18,510 nucleotides of DNA from Nitrospira sp. (GCA_016873575.1 VGWY01000023.1:1-18510), one strand, 5' to 3'. Shown: positions 6,865 to 14,132, counted from the first letter of the stretch. Program-made: numbers and translations. The notes: generated from the letters alone by a model not told the origin.

Positions 6865-8073
6865 GTGCTGGCTAATATTCTGGTCAAACCAGGCACAATT
6901 GAACTACGCGAGATACCAACTCCCACTCCTTCTGACGGGGAAATACTTGTGAAAATTAAGGCCGCTCTTACCTGTGGAACGGATGTTAAGGCATTTCGCA
7001 GAGGTCATCCCATGATCCCAATGCCAGGAGTTTTCGGACATGAATTCTCAGGTATAGTTACAGGTATCGGCAAAGGAGTCAAAGGATTTAAAGAAGGTGA
7101 TGAAATAATGGCGGTCCACAGTGCCCCCTGTCTTACATGCAGATACTGTAAAAAGAAACTCTATAACCTCTGCGAAAATATAATGTCCACGAAGGTATTG
7201 GGTGCATTCGCGGAATACATATTACTGCCATCTCATATCGTAAGACAGAATGTATTTCATAAATCAAAGAACCTATCTTTTGAAGAGGCTGCATTCCTTG
7301 AGCCTCTATCATGTGTGGTTCATAGTATGGAATCACTCGACATAAAGAAAGATGACCACACACTCGTCATAGGTGCCGGGCCTATTGGACTCCTGCATCT
7401 CCTGCTTTTAAAAGAAACAGGTGCACGGGTAACTGTAAATGATAAACATAATAAAAAACTAAAGATGGCTAAGAATCTCGGAGCAGATTTTATATTTAAA
7501 CCAGAAATAGTGCCTTCACCCTCCCCTTCACCCCTCCCATCAAGGGAGGGGGAGGATATCGTTAGGCTTTCCTCGCCATCAATGGGAACAGAGGATGCCT
7601 TTAAAAAAATTCCCTCGCCCCTAATGGTAATGGGGAATGCCTTTAAAAAGATAAAAATCCCCCCTTACCCCCCTTTAGAAAAAATCCCCTATTGCCCCCC
7701 TTTAGAAAAGGGGGGATGGGGGGATTTATTAAGTATCGGCTTCGACTATGTATTTGAGTGCACAGGCCGCCCCGAGGTCTGGGAGAAATCAGTAAATTAT
7801 TTGAGAAGGGGAGGCACTGTAATCCTCTTCGGGGGCTGTAAATCAGGTACTACTGTAACCTATGATACAGGAAGGATTCATTATGACGAAATAACCATAA
7901 AAGGTGTCTTCCACTATACTCCAGCAGATGTAAAGAAGGCATATAAGCTTCTAAGCGATGGAAAACTGAAAGTCTCAAGTCTTATATCAGGCAGGTATCC
8001 CCTGAAGAATATACAAAAAGCCTTTGATAAATTGATCAAAGGGGAAGGGATAAAATATGCAATCATCCCCTGA
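6865..8073 (+). CDS. zinc-dependent medium-chain alcohol/polyol dehydrogenase with an internal repeat insertion
   Basis: 402 residues; relatives of the threonine/sorbitol dehydrogenase type are about 340-350. It should oxidise an alcohol or polyol with NAD(P). Catalytic zinc ligands Cys37 (LTCGTD), His59-Glu60 (GHEF) and Glu146 (LEP) are present, as are the four structural-zinc cysteines 89, 92, 95, 103 (CLTCRYCKKKLYNLC). The Rossmann GAGPIG is at 170-175. Between LGADFIFKPE (~205-214) and FDYVFECTGRPE (~293-304) relatives have some 20 residues; here ~75 are present, low-complexity (PSPSPSPLPSREGE, PPYPPLEKIP), encoded by dispersed repeats. The reading frame survives, so the protein may still fold with a surface loop. 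Start GTG at 6865, GGAG about 12 nt upstream. Substrate unknown. Confidence 0.87.
   Translation: MLANILVKPGTIELREIPTPTPSDGEILVKIKAALTCGTDVKAFRRGHPMIPMPGVFGHEFSGIVTGIGKGVKGFKEGDEIMAVHSAPCLTCRYCKKKLYNLCENIMSTKVLGAFAEYILLPSHIVRQNVFHKSKNLSFEEAAFLEPLSCVVHSMESLDIKKDDHTLVIGAGPIGLLHLLLLKETGARVTVNDKHNKKLKMAKNLGADFIFKPEIVPSPSPSPLPSREGEDIVRLSSPSMGTEDAFKKIPSPLMVMGNAFKKIKIPPYPPLEKIPYCPPLEKGGWGDLLSIGFDYVFECTGRPEVWEKSVNYLRRGGTVILFGGCKSGTTVTYDTGRIHYDEITIKGVFHYTPADVKKAYKLLSDGKLKVSSLISGRYPLKNIQKAFDKLIKGEGIKYAIIP
7510..7730. repeat. composite dispersed-repeat insertion inside the dehydrogenase gene
   Basis: About 220 bp of repeat units in frame: a CCCTCCC/GGGAGGG hairpin of the 4626-4715 family (about 7515-7551), two imperfect direct repeats ending in ATGCCTTTAAAAA (about 7575-7611 and 7617-7651), and a CCCCTTTAGAAAAGGGGGG palindrome (about 7651-7730) of the family seen in larC and at 18329. 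None of this translates to anything seen in the enzyme family. Confidence 0.75.
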
Positions 8074-8098
8074 ATTTTTATGGTAGAATGTATAAAAA

Positions 8099-8539
8099 AT
8101 GGAAAATAGTTTTAAAACATACACTTCTACATCTATTGAAAAAAGAGAGATAATTACTTTCATCAAAAATGCACTTCAAAAACATGATGAAATTATTTTT
8201 GCATATATCTATGGTTCTTTTATTGACCCTGAGATGCCATTTTTCAGAGATATTGACATCGGTGTTTATGTAAATGAAGAAAAGGTTTCATCAAAACAGT
8301 TCATTGACTATGCCTTAAACCTTTCATCAGATATTGAGTTATTATTGAAGAGATATCCTGTGGATGTGGTTGTTATGAACAATTCACCTTTGAGTCTTAC
8401 GTTTCGAATTACACAAGGAGAATTACTATTTACAAAAAAAGAGGACACATGGACAAATTTTATCACAAAGACATGGTCTCTTTACCATGACCATGCCATT
8501 TCAAGCAGGAATATATTGGTTGAGATATTAAAGCCATGA
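8099..8539 (+). CDS. mntA: MntA-type nucleotidyltransferase antitoxin
   Basis: 146 residues. A minimal nucleotidyltransferase with the exact GSX10DXD signature: Gly39-Ser40, then Asp51 and Asp53 (RDIDIG), with a third acidic residue likely at Asp89 (VDVVV). MntA antitoxins neutralise the partner HepT RNase by adding AMP groups to the Tyr of its active-site motif. The gene ends in an ATGA overlap with hepT, so the products are made together. ATG at 8099; upstream GGTAGA is a weak ribosome binding site. Gene order is antitoxin then toxin. Confidence 0.88.
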   Translation: MENSFKTYTSTSIEKREIITFIKNALQKHDEIIFAYIYGSFIDPEMPFFRDIDIGVYVNEEKVSSKQFIDYALNLSSDIELLLKRYPVDVVVMNNSPLSLTFRITQGELLFTKKEDTWTNFITKTWSLYHDHAISSRNILVEILKP

Positions 8540-8955
8540 ATATAGATATAGACAGGTTGACAACATATGTATCAGAGATAAAGGCTTCCCTTAACACCCT
8601 CAGGGAGTATAGTAAACTTGAAAAACAGGCTTTTCTCTCTTCTGCCGTAAATATCAGAGATACTAAATATTGCTTTATAATAGCCGGACAGGCAGCTATA
8701 GATATATGTTATCATCTTACAGCCAAGCTTCTTAAAAAGGCTCCTGCAGACTACAGCAGTTGTTTTGATCTGCTTGGTGAAACAGGTTATTTTAATAAAG
8801 AAACACTGAAAAAGATGACAATCATGGCGAAATTCAGAAACTTACTTGTGCATCATTATATAAAGGTAGATGATGAACGTGTTTATGAAAAACTCTATGA
8901 GATAGACTGCTTTGAAGAATTTATCAATGATTTGAAAAAGCTTGTAAATCAATAA
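8536..8955 (+). CDS. hepT: HepT HEPN-domain RNase toxin
   Basis: 139 residues, mostly helical, of the HEPN/DUF86 group. The catalytic RX4HXY motif is intact: Arg101, His106, Tyr108 in RNLLVHHY. HepT toxins cleave RNA; Tyr108 would be the residue modified by MntA. It overlaps mntA by 4 bp (ATGA) and ends 63 bp before the convergent NACHT gene. All motif residues are present, so the module is probably functional. Confidence 0.88.
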   Translation: MNIDIDRLTTYVSEIKASLNTLREYSKLEKQAFLSSAVNIRDTKYCFIIAGQAAIDICYHLTAKLLKKAPADYSSCFDLLGETGYFNKETLKKMTIMAKFRNLLVHHYIKVDDERVYEKLYEIDCFEEFINDLKKLVNQ

Positions 8956-8971
8956 AACTCAAAAATTTTCG

Positions 8972-8986
8972 ACCGCCTTCGGCGGT
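8972..8986 (-). terminator. possible terminator of the NACHT gene
   Basis: Hairpin ACCGCC-TTC-GGCGGT. Read on the minus strand it lies about 33 nt past the NACHT stop and is followed by CGAAAATTTTT, a delayed T-run. On the plus strand it is followed by As, so it does not suit hepT. Weak but plausible. Confidence 0.35.
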
Positions 8987-9018
8987 AAAAAATAAAAGTG
9001 TAAAAGTTCAAAGAGCAA

Positions 9019-11694
9019 TCATTTTTTAGTCCCGACGCAACGAAAACCTATACCGTCGTACCAGCTACCAGGGTCGTCCCTGAAGCGGCTAGCACAACGC
9101 GCGCCGTCCTGACCGCTGAACCATGACCCGCCGCGAAGCACCCTATATCTTTCTTCTTTATCATACCAGCTATCCGTCCATTCCCATACATTCCCTGCCA
9201 TGTCAAAGCAGCCATAGGGACTTATGCCATTAGGATACTTATCCACAGGTGTCGTTTCACCAATGGCCGATTCATTTGTATTGCATTTATTCTTATCGAA
9301 TTCATCTCCCCACGGATATCTTCTTCCGCAGGTACCCCTTGCAGCCTTCTCCAATTCTTTTTCAGTTGGCAAGCGGTATATGACACCTTCTTTTTTTGAC
9401 CTCCATCTACAATATTCTGTTGCCCCATACCAGGTTACACACGTAACAGGATGTCTTTTGTATCTTTCGTCTATCTCAAAAAGTCCATCTTCCGAGGCTT
9501 TGATTCTGCTCCATTTAAACTCAATAATCATATTTCTATCATCATCCTCCAATCTTTTATAATCCATCAAAAACTCGATAAATTCCTCATTGGTAACAGG
9601 GTATTTGCTGATCTCATATTGAGTAACTTCAATCAATCTCACAGGCCATTCATCTCCGTATTCATAAGAACCCATCAGGAATCTTCCTGCAGGGATAGCG
9701 ATCATATTATCAGTGGTTTCCTTGACCCTGAGTCTTTTATTTTCTCCAGCAAATATCTGATCGAGAACATCCTTTGCCTTCATCTCTCCAAGTTTATCCC
9801 TCACCTGCAAGGCGTATGTCCTCACCCAGTCTTCACTATTTTCAGCCACAAGAAGGGCCTGCCAAAAGTGAAATTCCTCTGCAACTTTCTTTGTTTCTGT
9901 CTCTACTATTTCACTCAGGAATCTCCCTACCTCTGGCATATATTCCATTTTCTGCATTGACAATCGCATTGATTCCACATTATGGCGACGATGTGTGTGA
10001 AGTCTTTTGGCTGCAAAATACTCCTGAAATATCTGATGACGATATCTGTGCATTTTCTCTTCTAAGGACTCAATACTCTCATAATCAAAGAAGTAGATGA
10101 ATTGAGTCCTTATCATGAGAGGCCAGTATCTGTCATAATCATCTCCAAGAACATGTTGTGCATACTCTCTTTCGAACTCATAGATTTTCCTGTCTTCCAG
10201 GGCTTTTAGTGAGAAATCTTCTATCCTCTTCAACATTTTACTGTATTCAGTTTCTTTTTCTTCTATCGTTTTCGAGATGTCTTTCTTAACCTGCTCTTCA
10301 ATGATGAAATATACAAATTTTTTCAGTAGCCATGAACGGTTATTCGCCGTAATCACTTCTGGATCTAATTCGTCCTTCATTGCCATTACCTTTACCAGCT
10401 CTGCAAACATCGGAATCTGTATAAGATTTATCTCTTCATCCCTTCCGGATCTGAGTTTATCTGTCACCCTTTCAACCTTAGGGTGGTAGTCCTTAAAATA
10501 TCTGGGAAGTTCCTCAATCGTAAAAGGTCTCATTTCTACGACCCTGAATGTATCTTCCTCCACTCCACAATCTTTTAAACCATCCATAAGCTCCTTGCGC
10601 CGGTTCGGCCTTGTGGTTATAAAGCATCTGCATTCGCCGAATAGTGCACTTGAGGAGAGTAGTTTATAGATAGTATCCTTCTGCACGCTGGTGATCTGAT
10701 TGACCTGATCAAAGGCATCAATAAGGGGGAATAGTTTTCTATAGATCTTCAGATATCGGATAAAACCTTCTATTTTCTTTTCTGTATACTTTTTCTGATC
10801 GAGGGATTCCTCTATCTTAGTCTTACACAGTTTAACAATATCATCGGTATCAATATCCCTTGCACGTATATAAAACGGGAGATATTCAGGGTCACCGCCG
10901 GATGAAGCGATATCAGCGACGAGTTTCTTTTCCACTTCACTCATGAAGCGGGTCTTTCCTATCCCTCCGTCGCCTACTATGATTAACTTCTCCTCCTTCA
11001 GATATTCGTCGCCATCTATTATCTTTTCTGTTTTATAGCCCCTCTCCCCGATTTTCACATACGCCATTTGAGTCCGATGATAGTCGAAAAATTCCTCTTT
11101 TATCTTCCCTTCCGGAAAAGGGCTTTCTCCTTTGATAGGATTGAATTTGTTGAATAACCTTCTTTCGAGTTTACCTTCTGCATTCTGGCAGTATTCCCGG
11201 ATCATCTCTAAGCCTTCAGCTGGATAGACAGTCTCATCAAGCAAAAAAATTATCTTTCTCTCAAAAACCGGAGAAAGCATCTCTGATTTTCTTGCTTCAA
11301 CGAGAAAATTAGTCCAGAATTTATCAATAACTTGGTTAAAGGAATTTTGTTCAATCCATCCCCTTTCATAAATCCGAAAATATACTCCATAAAGTTTGTT
11401 GAAATCAGGAATGGACTCAATGTTGCGAATATCTGTAAGAGTTCCCCACAGTTCATCTATAACATCTTTATCTTTCCAGAAAGAGTCGTCAATTTTTCCT
11501 TCACGGCGGGAAAAGCAATTTGCAAACTTACTTTCAGAGGTCTTATCAATAGCAATTTTTATTATATTTTTTAATTCTCTTTCGAGTTCTTTCTTTTCAA
11601 TATTTGGTATGATATTCTTCTTCAGAATAACACCTGCTAAAATATGGCTGATTATTCCTGACAGGAAAGATGATATGGATACCGGGTCTATCAT
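9019..11694 (-). CDS. NACHT (STAND) ATPase with C-terminal FGE/C-type-lectin-fold domain
   Basis: 891 residues. Order: hydrophobic helix 7-24; a mostly helical N-terminal region to ~200 of unknown role (possible effector); NACHT ATPase from ~235 with Walker A GDGGIGKT (241-248), Walker B FPLIDAFDQ (322-330, with Asp/Phe/Asp/Gln where many have GLDE) and sensor TTRPN (360-364); helical regulatory part with HQIFQEYFAA (553-562); FGE-sulfatase (SUMF1-like) domain from ~662 (IPAGRFLMGS, PVTCVTWYGATEYCRW, RLPTEKELEKAARG, GNVWEWT, LRGGSW) to the end. STAND ATPases of this build are known or suspected phage sensors; FGE-fold ends in such proteins often bind ligand and are DGR targets. Start ATG 11694; GAGGG ~10 nt upstream. 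vapBC lies 56 bp upstream on the same strand and might be co-transcribed. Biological role here is inference. Confidence 0.9.
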   Translation of the reverse strand: MIDPVSISSFLSGIISHILAGVILKKNIIPNIEKKELERELKNIIKIAIDKTSESKFANCFSRREGKIDDSFWKDKDVIDELWGTLTDIRNIESIPDFNKLYGVYFRIYERGWIEQNSFNQVIDKFWTNFLVEARKSEMLSPVFERKIIFLLDETVYPAEGLEMIREYCQNAEGKLERRLFNKFNPIKGESPFPEGKIKEEFFDYHRTQMAYVKIGERGYKTEKIIDGDEYLKEEKLIIVGDGGIGKTRFMSEVEKKLVADIASSGGDPEYLPFYIRARDIDTDDIVKLCKTKIEESLDQKKYTEKKIEGFIRYLKIYRKLFPLIDAFDQVNQITSVQKDTIYKLLSSSALFGECRCFITTRPNRRKELMDGLKDCGVEEDTFRVVEMRPFTIEELPRYFKDYHPKVERVTDKLRSGRDEEINLIQIPMFAELVKVMAMKDELDPEVITANNRSWLLKKFVYFIIEEQVKKDISKTIEEKETEYSKMLKRIEDFSLKALEDRKIYEFEREYAQHVLGDDYDRYWPLMIRTQFIYFFDYESIESLEEKMHRYRHQIFQEYFAAKRLHTHRRHNVESMRLSMQKMEYMPEVGRFLSEIVETETKKVAEEFHFWQALLVAENSEDWVRTYALQVRDKLGEMKAKDVLDQIFAGENKRLRVKETTDNMIAIPAGRFLMGSYEYGDEWPVRLIEVTQYEISKYPVTNEEFIEFLMDYKRLEDDDRNMIIEFKWSRIKASEDGLFEIDERYKRHPVTCVTWYGATEYCRWRSKKEGVIYRLPTEKELEKAARGTCGRRYPWGDEFDKNKCNTNESAIGETTPVDKYPNGISPYGCFDMAGNVWEWTDSWYDKEERYRVLRGGSWFSGQDGARCASRFRDDPGSWYDGIGFRCVGTKK
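9037..9138 (-). other. candidate DGR variable region at the end of the FGE domain
   Basis: Codons for residues 853-886, from LRGGSW to GFRC. Hand count: 64 of 102 bases are G/C and only 13 are A on the coding strand, against an A/T-rich rest of the gene. Most candidate contact positions are NNC or NNT codons (TTC, AGC, GGT, GGC, TGT, GAC, TAC) as expected when AAC/AAT codons of a template are mutated at adenines. Position matches the variable region of known DGR targets. No template repeat or reverse transcriptase is in the window. Confidence 0.5.
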
Positions 11695-11720
11695 CTATAA
11701 CATGCCCTCTTTAAATTGTT

Positions 11721-11748
11721 CGCCCGAAAGCTACCAAACCGGATTGAG
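11721..11748. repeat. 28-nt repeat, copy 1, flanking vapBC
   Basis: CGCCCGAAAGCTACCA... aligns with 12438-12465 at 23 of 28 positions, same orientation. It lies between the vapC stop and the NACHT start. The core AAGCTACCA is identical in both copies. Confidence 0.5.
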
Positions 11749-11750
11749 TC

Positions 11751-12125
11751 TCACAGTTTTTCCTTATACTTAACATCCTTTAAGCCTTTAAAATCTGCAT
11801 CCTGTGTCCAGATAACAGCTTTGTGCATATATGCAGTGGCCAGAATAATGCCATCAGCAAGAGGGATATCATGCTTATATCCCAACCTGGCGGCTTCTAC
11901 TGCTATATTGCTGTCCAGATCAATAACCTGACCCTGCTGCATAAGCGCAGCCGCATGGAGCGCTGCATCCTCTCCACGCTGCTGTAGAACTCTTTTGAAT
12001 ACCTCGGTAATGCAAATTGTCGGCACGAGAAGTTTCTCCTGATTTTCGAGTGGCCCTGCAAAGAAATCGGCATTAGGCCCGTCAGCAAGATACTCAAGCC
12101 AGCCACAGGAATCGACAAGGTTCAT
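11751..12125 (-). CDS. vapC: VapC-type PIN-domain toxin
   Basis: 124 residues. PIN-domain ribonuclease of a VapBC module; such toxins cut tRNA or rRNA using a metal held by acidic residues. The set is visible: Asp5 (VDSCGWLEYL), Glu41 (CITEVFKR), Asp91 (LADGIILATA), Asp109/Asp111 (TQDADF). Start ATG 12125 overlaps the vapB TGA (ATGA), so it is translated with its antitoxin. Its stop lies 56 bp before the NACHT gene on the same strand. Intact and probably active. Confidence 0.9.
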   Translation of the reverse strand: MNLVDSCGWLEYLADGPNADFFAGPLENQEKLLVPTICITEVFKRVLQQRGEDAALHAAALMQQGQVIDLDSNIAVEAARLGYKHDIPLADGIILATAYMHKAVIWTQDADFKGLKDVKYKEKL

Positions 12126-12325
12126 ACCCTGTCCTTCTCTCTCTCAACCGTTGTATCAATCCCCTTGAGAAATCCTCGCATCTTTTTTATATCCCTGACA
12201 GGAATCATCTCTATCCTGTTCTCATATTGAAGGAACTCAACCTTTTCACCGGGTTTAAGTCGTAGTGACTCCCTGAGTTCACGCGGTATCACCACCTGGT
12301 ATTTTGGAGAAATCGTTGCTTTCAT
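12122..12325 (-). CDS. vapB: VapB-type AbrB-fold antitoxin
   Basis: 67 residues: a SpoVT/AbrB swapped-hairpin DNA-binding domain (ISPKYQVVIPRELRESLRLKPGEKVEF, residues 5-31) and a short charged tail (32-67) that should wrap VapC. ATG at 12325 has an excellent GGAGGTGA 5 nt upstream. Overlaps vapC by 4 bp. As usual for the family it probably represses its own promoter; an inverted repeat around the -10 lies just upstream. Confidence 0.9.
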   Translation of the reverse strand: MKATISPKYQVVIPRELRESLRLKPGEKVEFLQYENRIEMIPVRDIKKMRGFLKGIDTTVEREKDRV

Positions 12326-12339
12326 ACGTCACCTCCATC

Positions 12340-12376
12340 GATATAGCTTTGGTAGTATTATAGCACGATCTATATC
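12340..12376 (-). promoter_or_regulatory. vapBC promoter and candidate operator
   Basis: On the minus strand a perfect -10 box TATAAT (12362-12357) sits between arms of an inverted repeat, GATATAG (12340-12346) and CTATATC (12370-12376). A repressor bound there would cover the -10. No good -35 is seen at the usual spacing. Confidence 0.45.
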
Positions 12377-12600
12377 AATTATCGCGGTTCCTCTGCCCTT
12401 GCGAGAAGTTCACCCATGTCATAATTTATGCTGGGTACGCCCGGAAGCTACCAGTCCGGGCTGAGAGGGTTTATGTTTCGATTGGCAAAAAAGTCAATAC
12501 AGGAGCAAGACCTGGACTGCGAGAACGATAGCCCTGTCAAACTTTTTATCGCAGGATATATGGAGGTCAGAGATATGAAGAATTTGAAAGGCTGACATGA
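12377..12600. other. intergenic region with second 28-nt repeat and hairpin
   Basis: No convincing gene. The second copy of the vapBC-flanking repeat is at 12438-12465; there its ends pair as GCCCGG/CCGGGC around a loop carrying AAGCTACCA. A 40-codon open frame (12473-12595, plus strand, after GAGAGGG) has no recognisable family and is not called. Confidence 0.4.
12438..12465. repeat. 28-nt repeat, copy 2, flanking vapBC
   Basis: Direct-orientation partner of 11721-11748 (23/28 identical by eye). The two copies bracket vapBC and its promoter at a spacing of 717 bp. Confidence 0.5.
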
Positions 12601-12765
12601 CTATCTCTTTCTGCCTGCATGTTTCCTATATTTCTCAAGAAAATTCTTGATCTCCTTCACAAATTCTTCCATATCTGTGAGATTGTTTTTGAGAATTGAA
12701 AAAAGCTCTTTATTGAAACCGAGCCTATCTTCTATCAGCTTTGTATTCAAATTCGAAATAACCAT
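12601..12765 (-). pseudogene. truncated HepT-like (HEPN) partner of the second MNT gene
   Basis: A 54-codon frame opening MVISNLNTKLIEDRLGFNKELFSIL, like the first helix of HEPN/HepT toxins, and ending in a basic tail EKYRKHAGRKR. It starts 41 bp inside the end of the upstream MNT gene, as toxin genes do in such operons, with an AGAGG about 9 nt before the ATG. HepT proteins are 110-140 residues; the RX4HXY catalytic part is missing, so it is probably a remnant or a toxin-dead regulator. Assignment rests on position plus a short resemblance. Confidence 0.45.
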
Positions 12766-13177
12766 TGTCTATCGCCTCTAACAGGTCTTTCTCATTCATT
12801 TTAAATATCTCTAATTCATCCGCTGCAAACATCATCACCTTTTCTTCATACTCATCTCTAAATCCATCATCAAATGAGGAGATATTTATCCCTTTAATTG
12901 CCTCAAGCTGTATCAGATGGTCAACTTCATGTAAAAAAAGGAGGTCAGCTTTAAAAGGTGTTATGAGTTCTTGAAATTCAAGGCTCAACAGGGCATAGGT
13001 TTCAAGGGAGTTAACAGGAGGTGTTTTAAAAAGAACTGCAAAATCAATGTCTGATTCTGTATCAACTACTTCAACCTGTTTGCCTTCTAAACGGGCTTCC
13101 CCTTGCTCTTGTTGGGAGCCAAACAGATAACAGAGGGCTACATTGTACCTTTTGCATATTTTGTCAATCTGTTTCAT
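12725..13177 (-). CDS. MNT-type nucleotidyltransferase (antitoxin-like)
   Basis: 150 residues with a nucleotidyltransferase core: Gly20-Ser21 and Asp43/Asp45 (SDIDFAVLF), third acid probably Asp78 (KADLLFL). The gap between GS and DXD is 21 residues instead of 10, a loop of charged residues not seen in the first MntA. The C-terminal part is acidic and helical. It is followed by a very short HEPN-like frame, so it may be an antitoxin that lost its toxin or a second type of MNT. ATG at 13177 has no ribosome binding site but an extended -10 box 6 nt upstream, suggesting a leaderless mRNA. Confidence 0.78.
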   Translation of the reverse strand: MKQIDKICKRYNVALCYLFGSQQEQGEARLEGKQVEVVDTESDIDFAVLFKTPPVNSLETYALLSLEFQELITPFKADLLFLHEVDHLIQLEAIKGINISSFDDGFRDEYEEKVMMFAADELEIFKMNEKDLLEAIDNGYFEFEYKADRR

Positions 13178-13183
13178 GTACCA

Positions 13184-13192
13184 AGTATAGCA
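13184..13192 (-). promoter_or_regulatory. extended -10 promoter of the second MNT gene
   Basis: Minus strand reads TGCTATACT: a TATACT -10 (13189-13184) preceded by TGN. The hexamer ends 6 nt before the ATG, so transcription would start at or next to the A of the start codon. -35 is poor, as allowed for extended -10 promoters. Confidence 0.4.
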
Positions 13193-13216
13193 GAAATGGA
13201 GATAAACTAAGAAAGG

Positions 13217-13714
13217 TTACAGTATTTCCTTTAACGATCTTACAGGCGAATAGAAGCCGTTTTCAATCATTCGGGCTAATATCCTGTCTGCCTCTTTTTG
13301 ATTGATAAGCCTCCTTTTTACAGCTTTAATGAGTATCCCTAAAGTCCCAGTGAGTTTTATATTCAGCAATTTTGCCTCTCTCCTTGCAACCATATCGTCA
13401 CAGGAAAAGACAAAGCCTCTTGTCTTTGCTACAGCAAGACTTGATGCTTCTCCCGGACCTAAAGATACCGATAGCGATTCAAAAAGCTTTTTCTCTTCCT
13501 GACCCTCCAAAGTTACCTCCTTAAGCCAGCCTTCCCCTATTGCTTCCCTTATCTTGGTAAGCTCACTGTATCCTTTAATAATACCTTTCATATTTTCTGC
13601 AACGGCAAAATTAGTTACAAATGAAGTGTTTTCATAAAGTTTCCTGATGATATGGATGGCTTCTGATAAGGCAAAATTGCTGAGAACGCAGTTGTCGAAA
13701 ATGACGTCAGGCAT
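13217..13714 (-). CDS. PIN-domain toxin of the DUF3368 group
   Basis: 165 residues. Group-typical motifs: DNCVLSNFAL at the N-terminus (Asp7), Glu40, GPGEASSLAVA (Glu89), SCDDMVARR (Asp106/107) and the conserved TGTLGILIKA...L...A...L..M...GF end. These are PIN-fold nucleases, usually toxins of two-gene modules. It overlaps the upstream antitoxin gene by 8 bp (13707-13714), supporting a toxin-antitoxin pair. All acidic residues are present. RNA target unknown. Confidence 0.85.
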   Translation of the reverse strand: MPDVIFDNCVLSNFALSEAIHIIRKLYENTSFVTNFAVAENMKGIIKGYSELTKIREAIGEGWLKEVTLEGQEEKKLFESLSVSLGPGEASSLAVAKTRGFVFSCDDMVARREAKLLNIKLTGTLGILIKAVKRRLINQKEADRILARMIENGFYSPVRSLKEIL

Positions 13715-14018
13715 TCACTGCATCCCTTGCAATTTCCTGGAGATCCTGAACTTTAAGTGGAATATTCTTTTCTTTTAGATATAGTCTCGCACTTACTATG
13801 TCTAAGCCTAAAATCTCAGATAGCTTTCCAAGGCTGATAATGCCTTCCTGATAGGCATCAAGAGCAACATATTTCCTGTGTTCTAATATATTTTTCTTTT
13901 TATAAGTGCTATCCAGAGCTTCCCTGACAAGCTCTCCGAGAGTTCTCCCCTCTTTTTTTGCATAGGATTTCAGTTTCTTATGCTGTTCATCTGTTAACAT
14001 AATATTTGTCCTTTTCAT
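13707..14018 (-). CDS. RHH plus UPF0175-like antitoxin
   Basis: 103 residues from the ATG at 14018, chosen because AAGGAGG lies 5 nt upstream; an open extension to 14249 lacks such support and overlaps the divergent gene. N-terminal ribbon-helix-helix DNA-binding domain (NIMLTDEQHKKLKSYAKKEGRTLGELVREAL, residues 5-35), then a UPF0175-type helical segment (ALDAYQEGIISLGKLSEILGL, 52-72). UPF0175 proteins are frequent partners of DUF3368 PIN toxins. Probably represses its own promoter through the direct repeats upstream. Confidence 0.82.
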   Translation of the reverse strand: MKRTNIMLTDEQHKKLKSYAKKEGRTLGELVREALDSTYKKKNILEHRKYVALDAYQEGIISLGKLSEILGLDIVSARLYLKEKNIPLKVQDLQEIARDAVNA

Positions 14019-14029
14019 GTATGCCTCCT

Positions 14030-14051
14030 TATATGTGTAACTATATGTGTA
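14030..14051. promoter_or_regulatory. direct-repeat operator candidate for the RHH antitoxin
   Basis: Two copies of TATATGTGTA at 14030-14039 and 14042-14051, period 12 bp, just upstream of the antitoxin ribosome binding site. RHH repressors commonly bind such short direct repeats. Confidence 0.45.
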
Positions 14052-14132
14052 TATTATCACTGTCAATTCTTTCAAGTCAATGCAATTTGATATTTCAAAT
14101 GTTTGATTGAAGAAGGATTCCGGACAACATCC

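Noticed and set aside
9774..10100. plus-strand open frames across the NACHT gene
   Set aside because: Shadow frames of a clearly coding minus strand; no ribosome binding sites or family motifs.
12438..12465. riboswitch or structured RNA before vapBC
   Set aside because: Only one short stem is visible, it faces away from vapB, and no known riboswitch core matches.
12473..12595. 40-codon plus-strand ORF after GAGAGGG
   Set aside because: Good ribosome binding site but no recognisable family or operon context; it could be chance.
11695..12600. DGR template repeat near the NACHT gene
   Set aside because: I scanned the intergenic parts for an A-rich copy of the variable region and saw only a 9-nt resemblance (AGCTACCAG); not enough.
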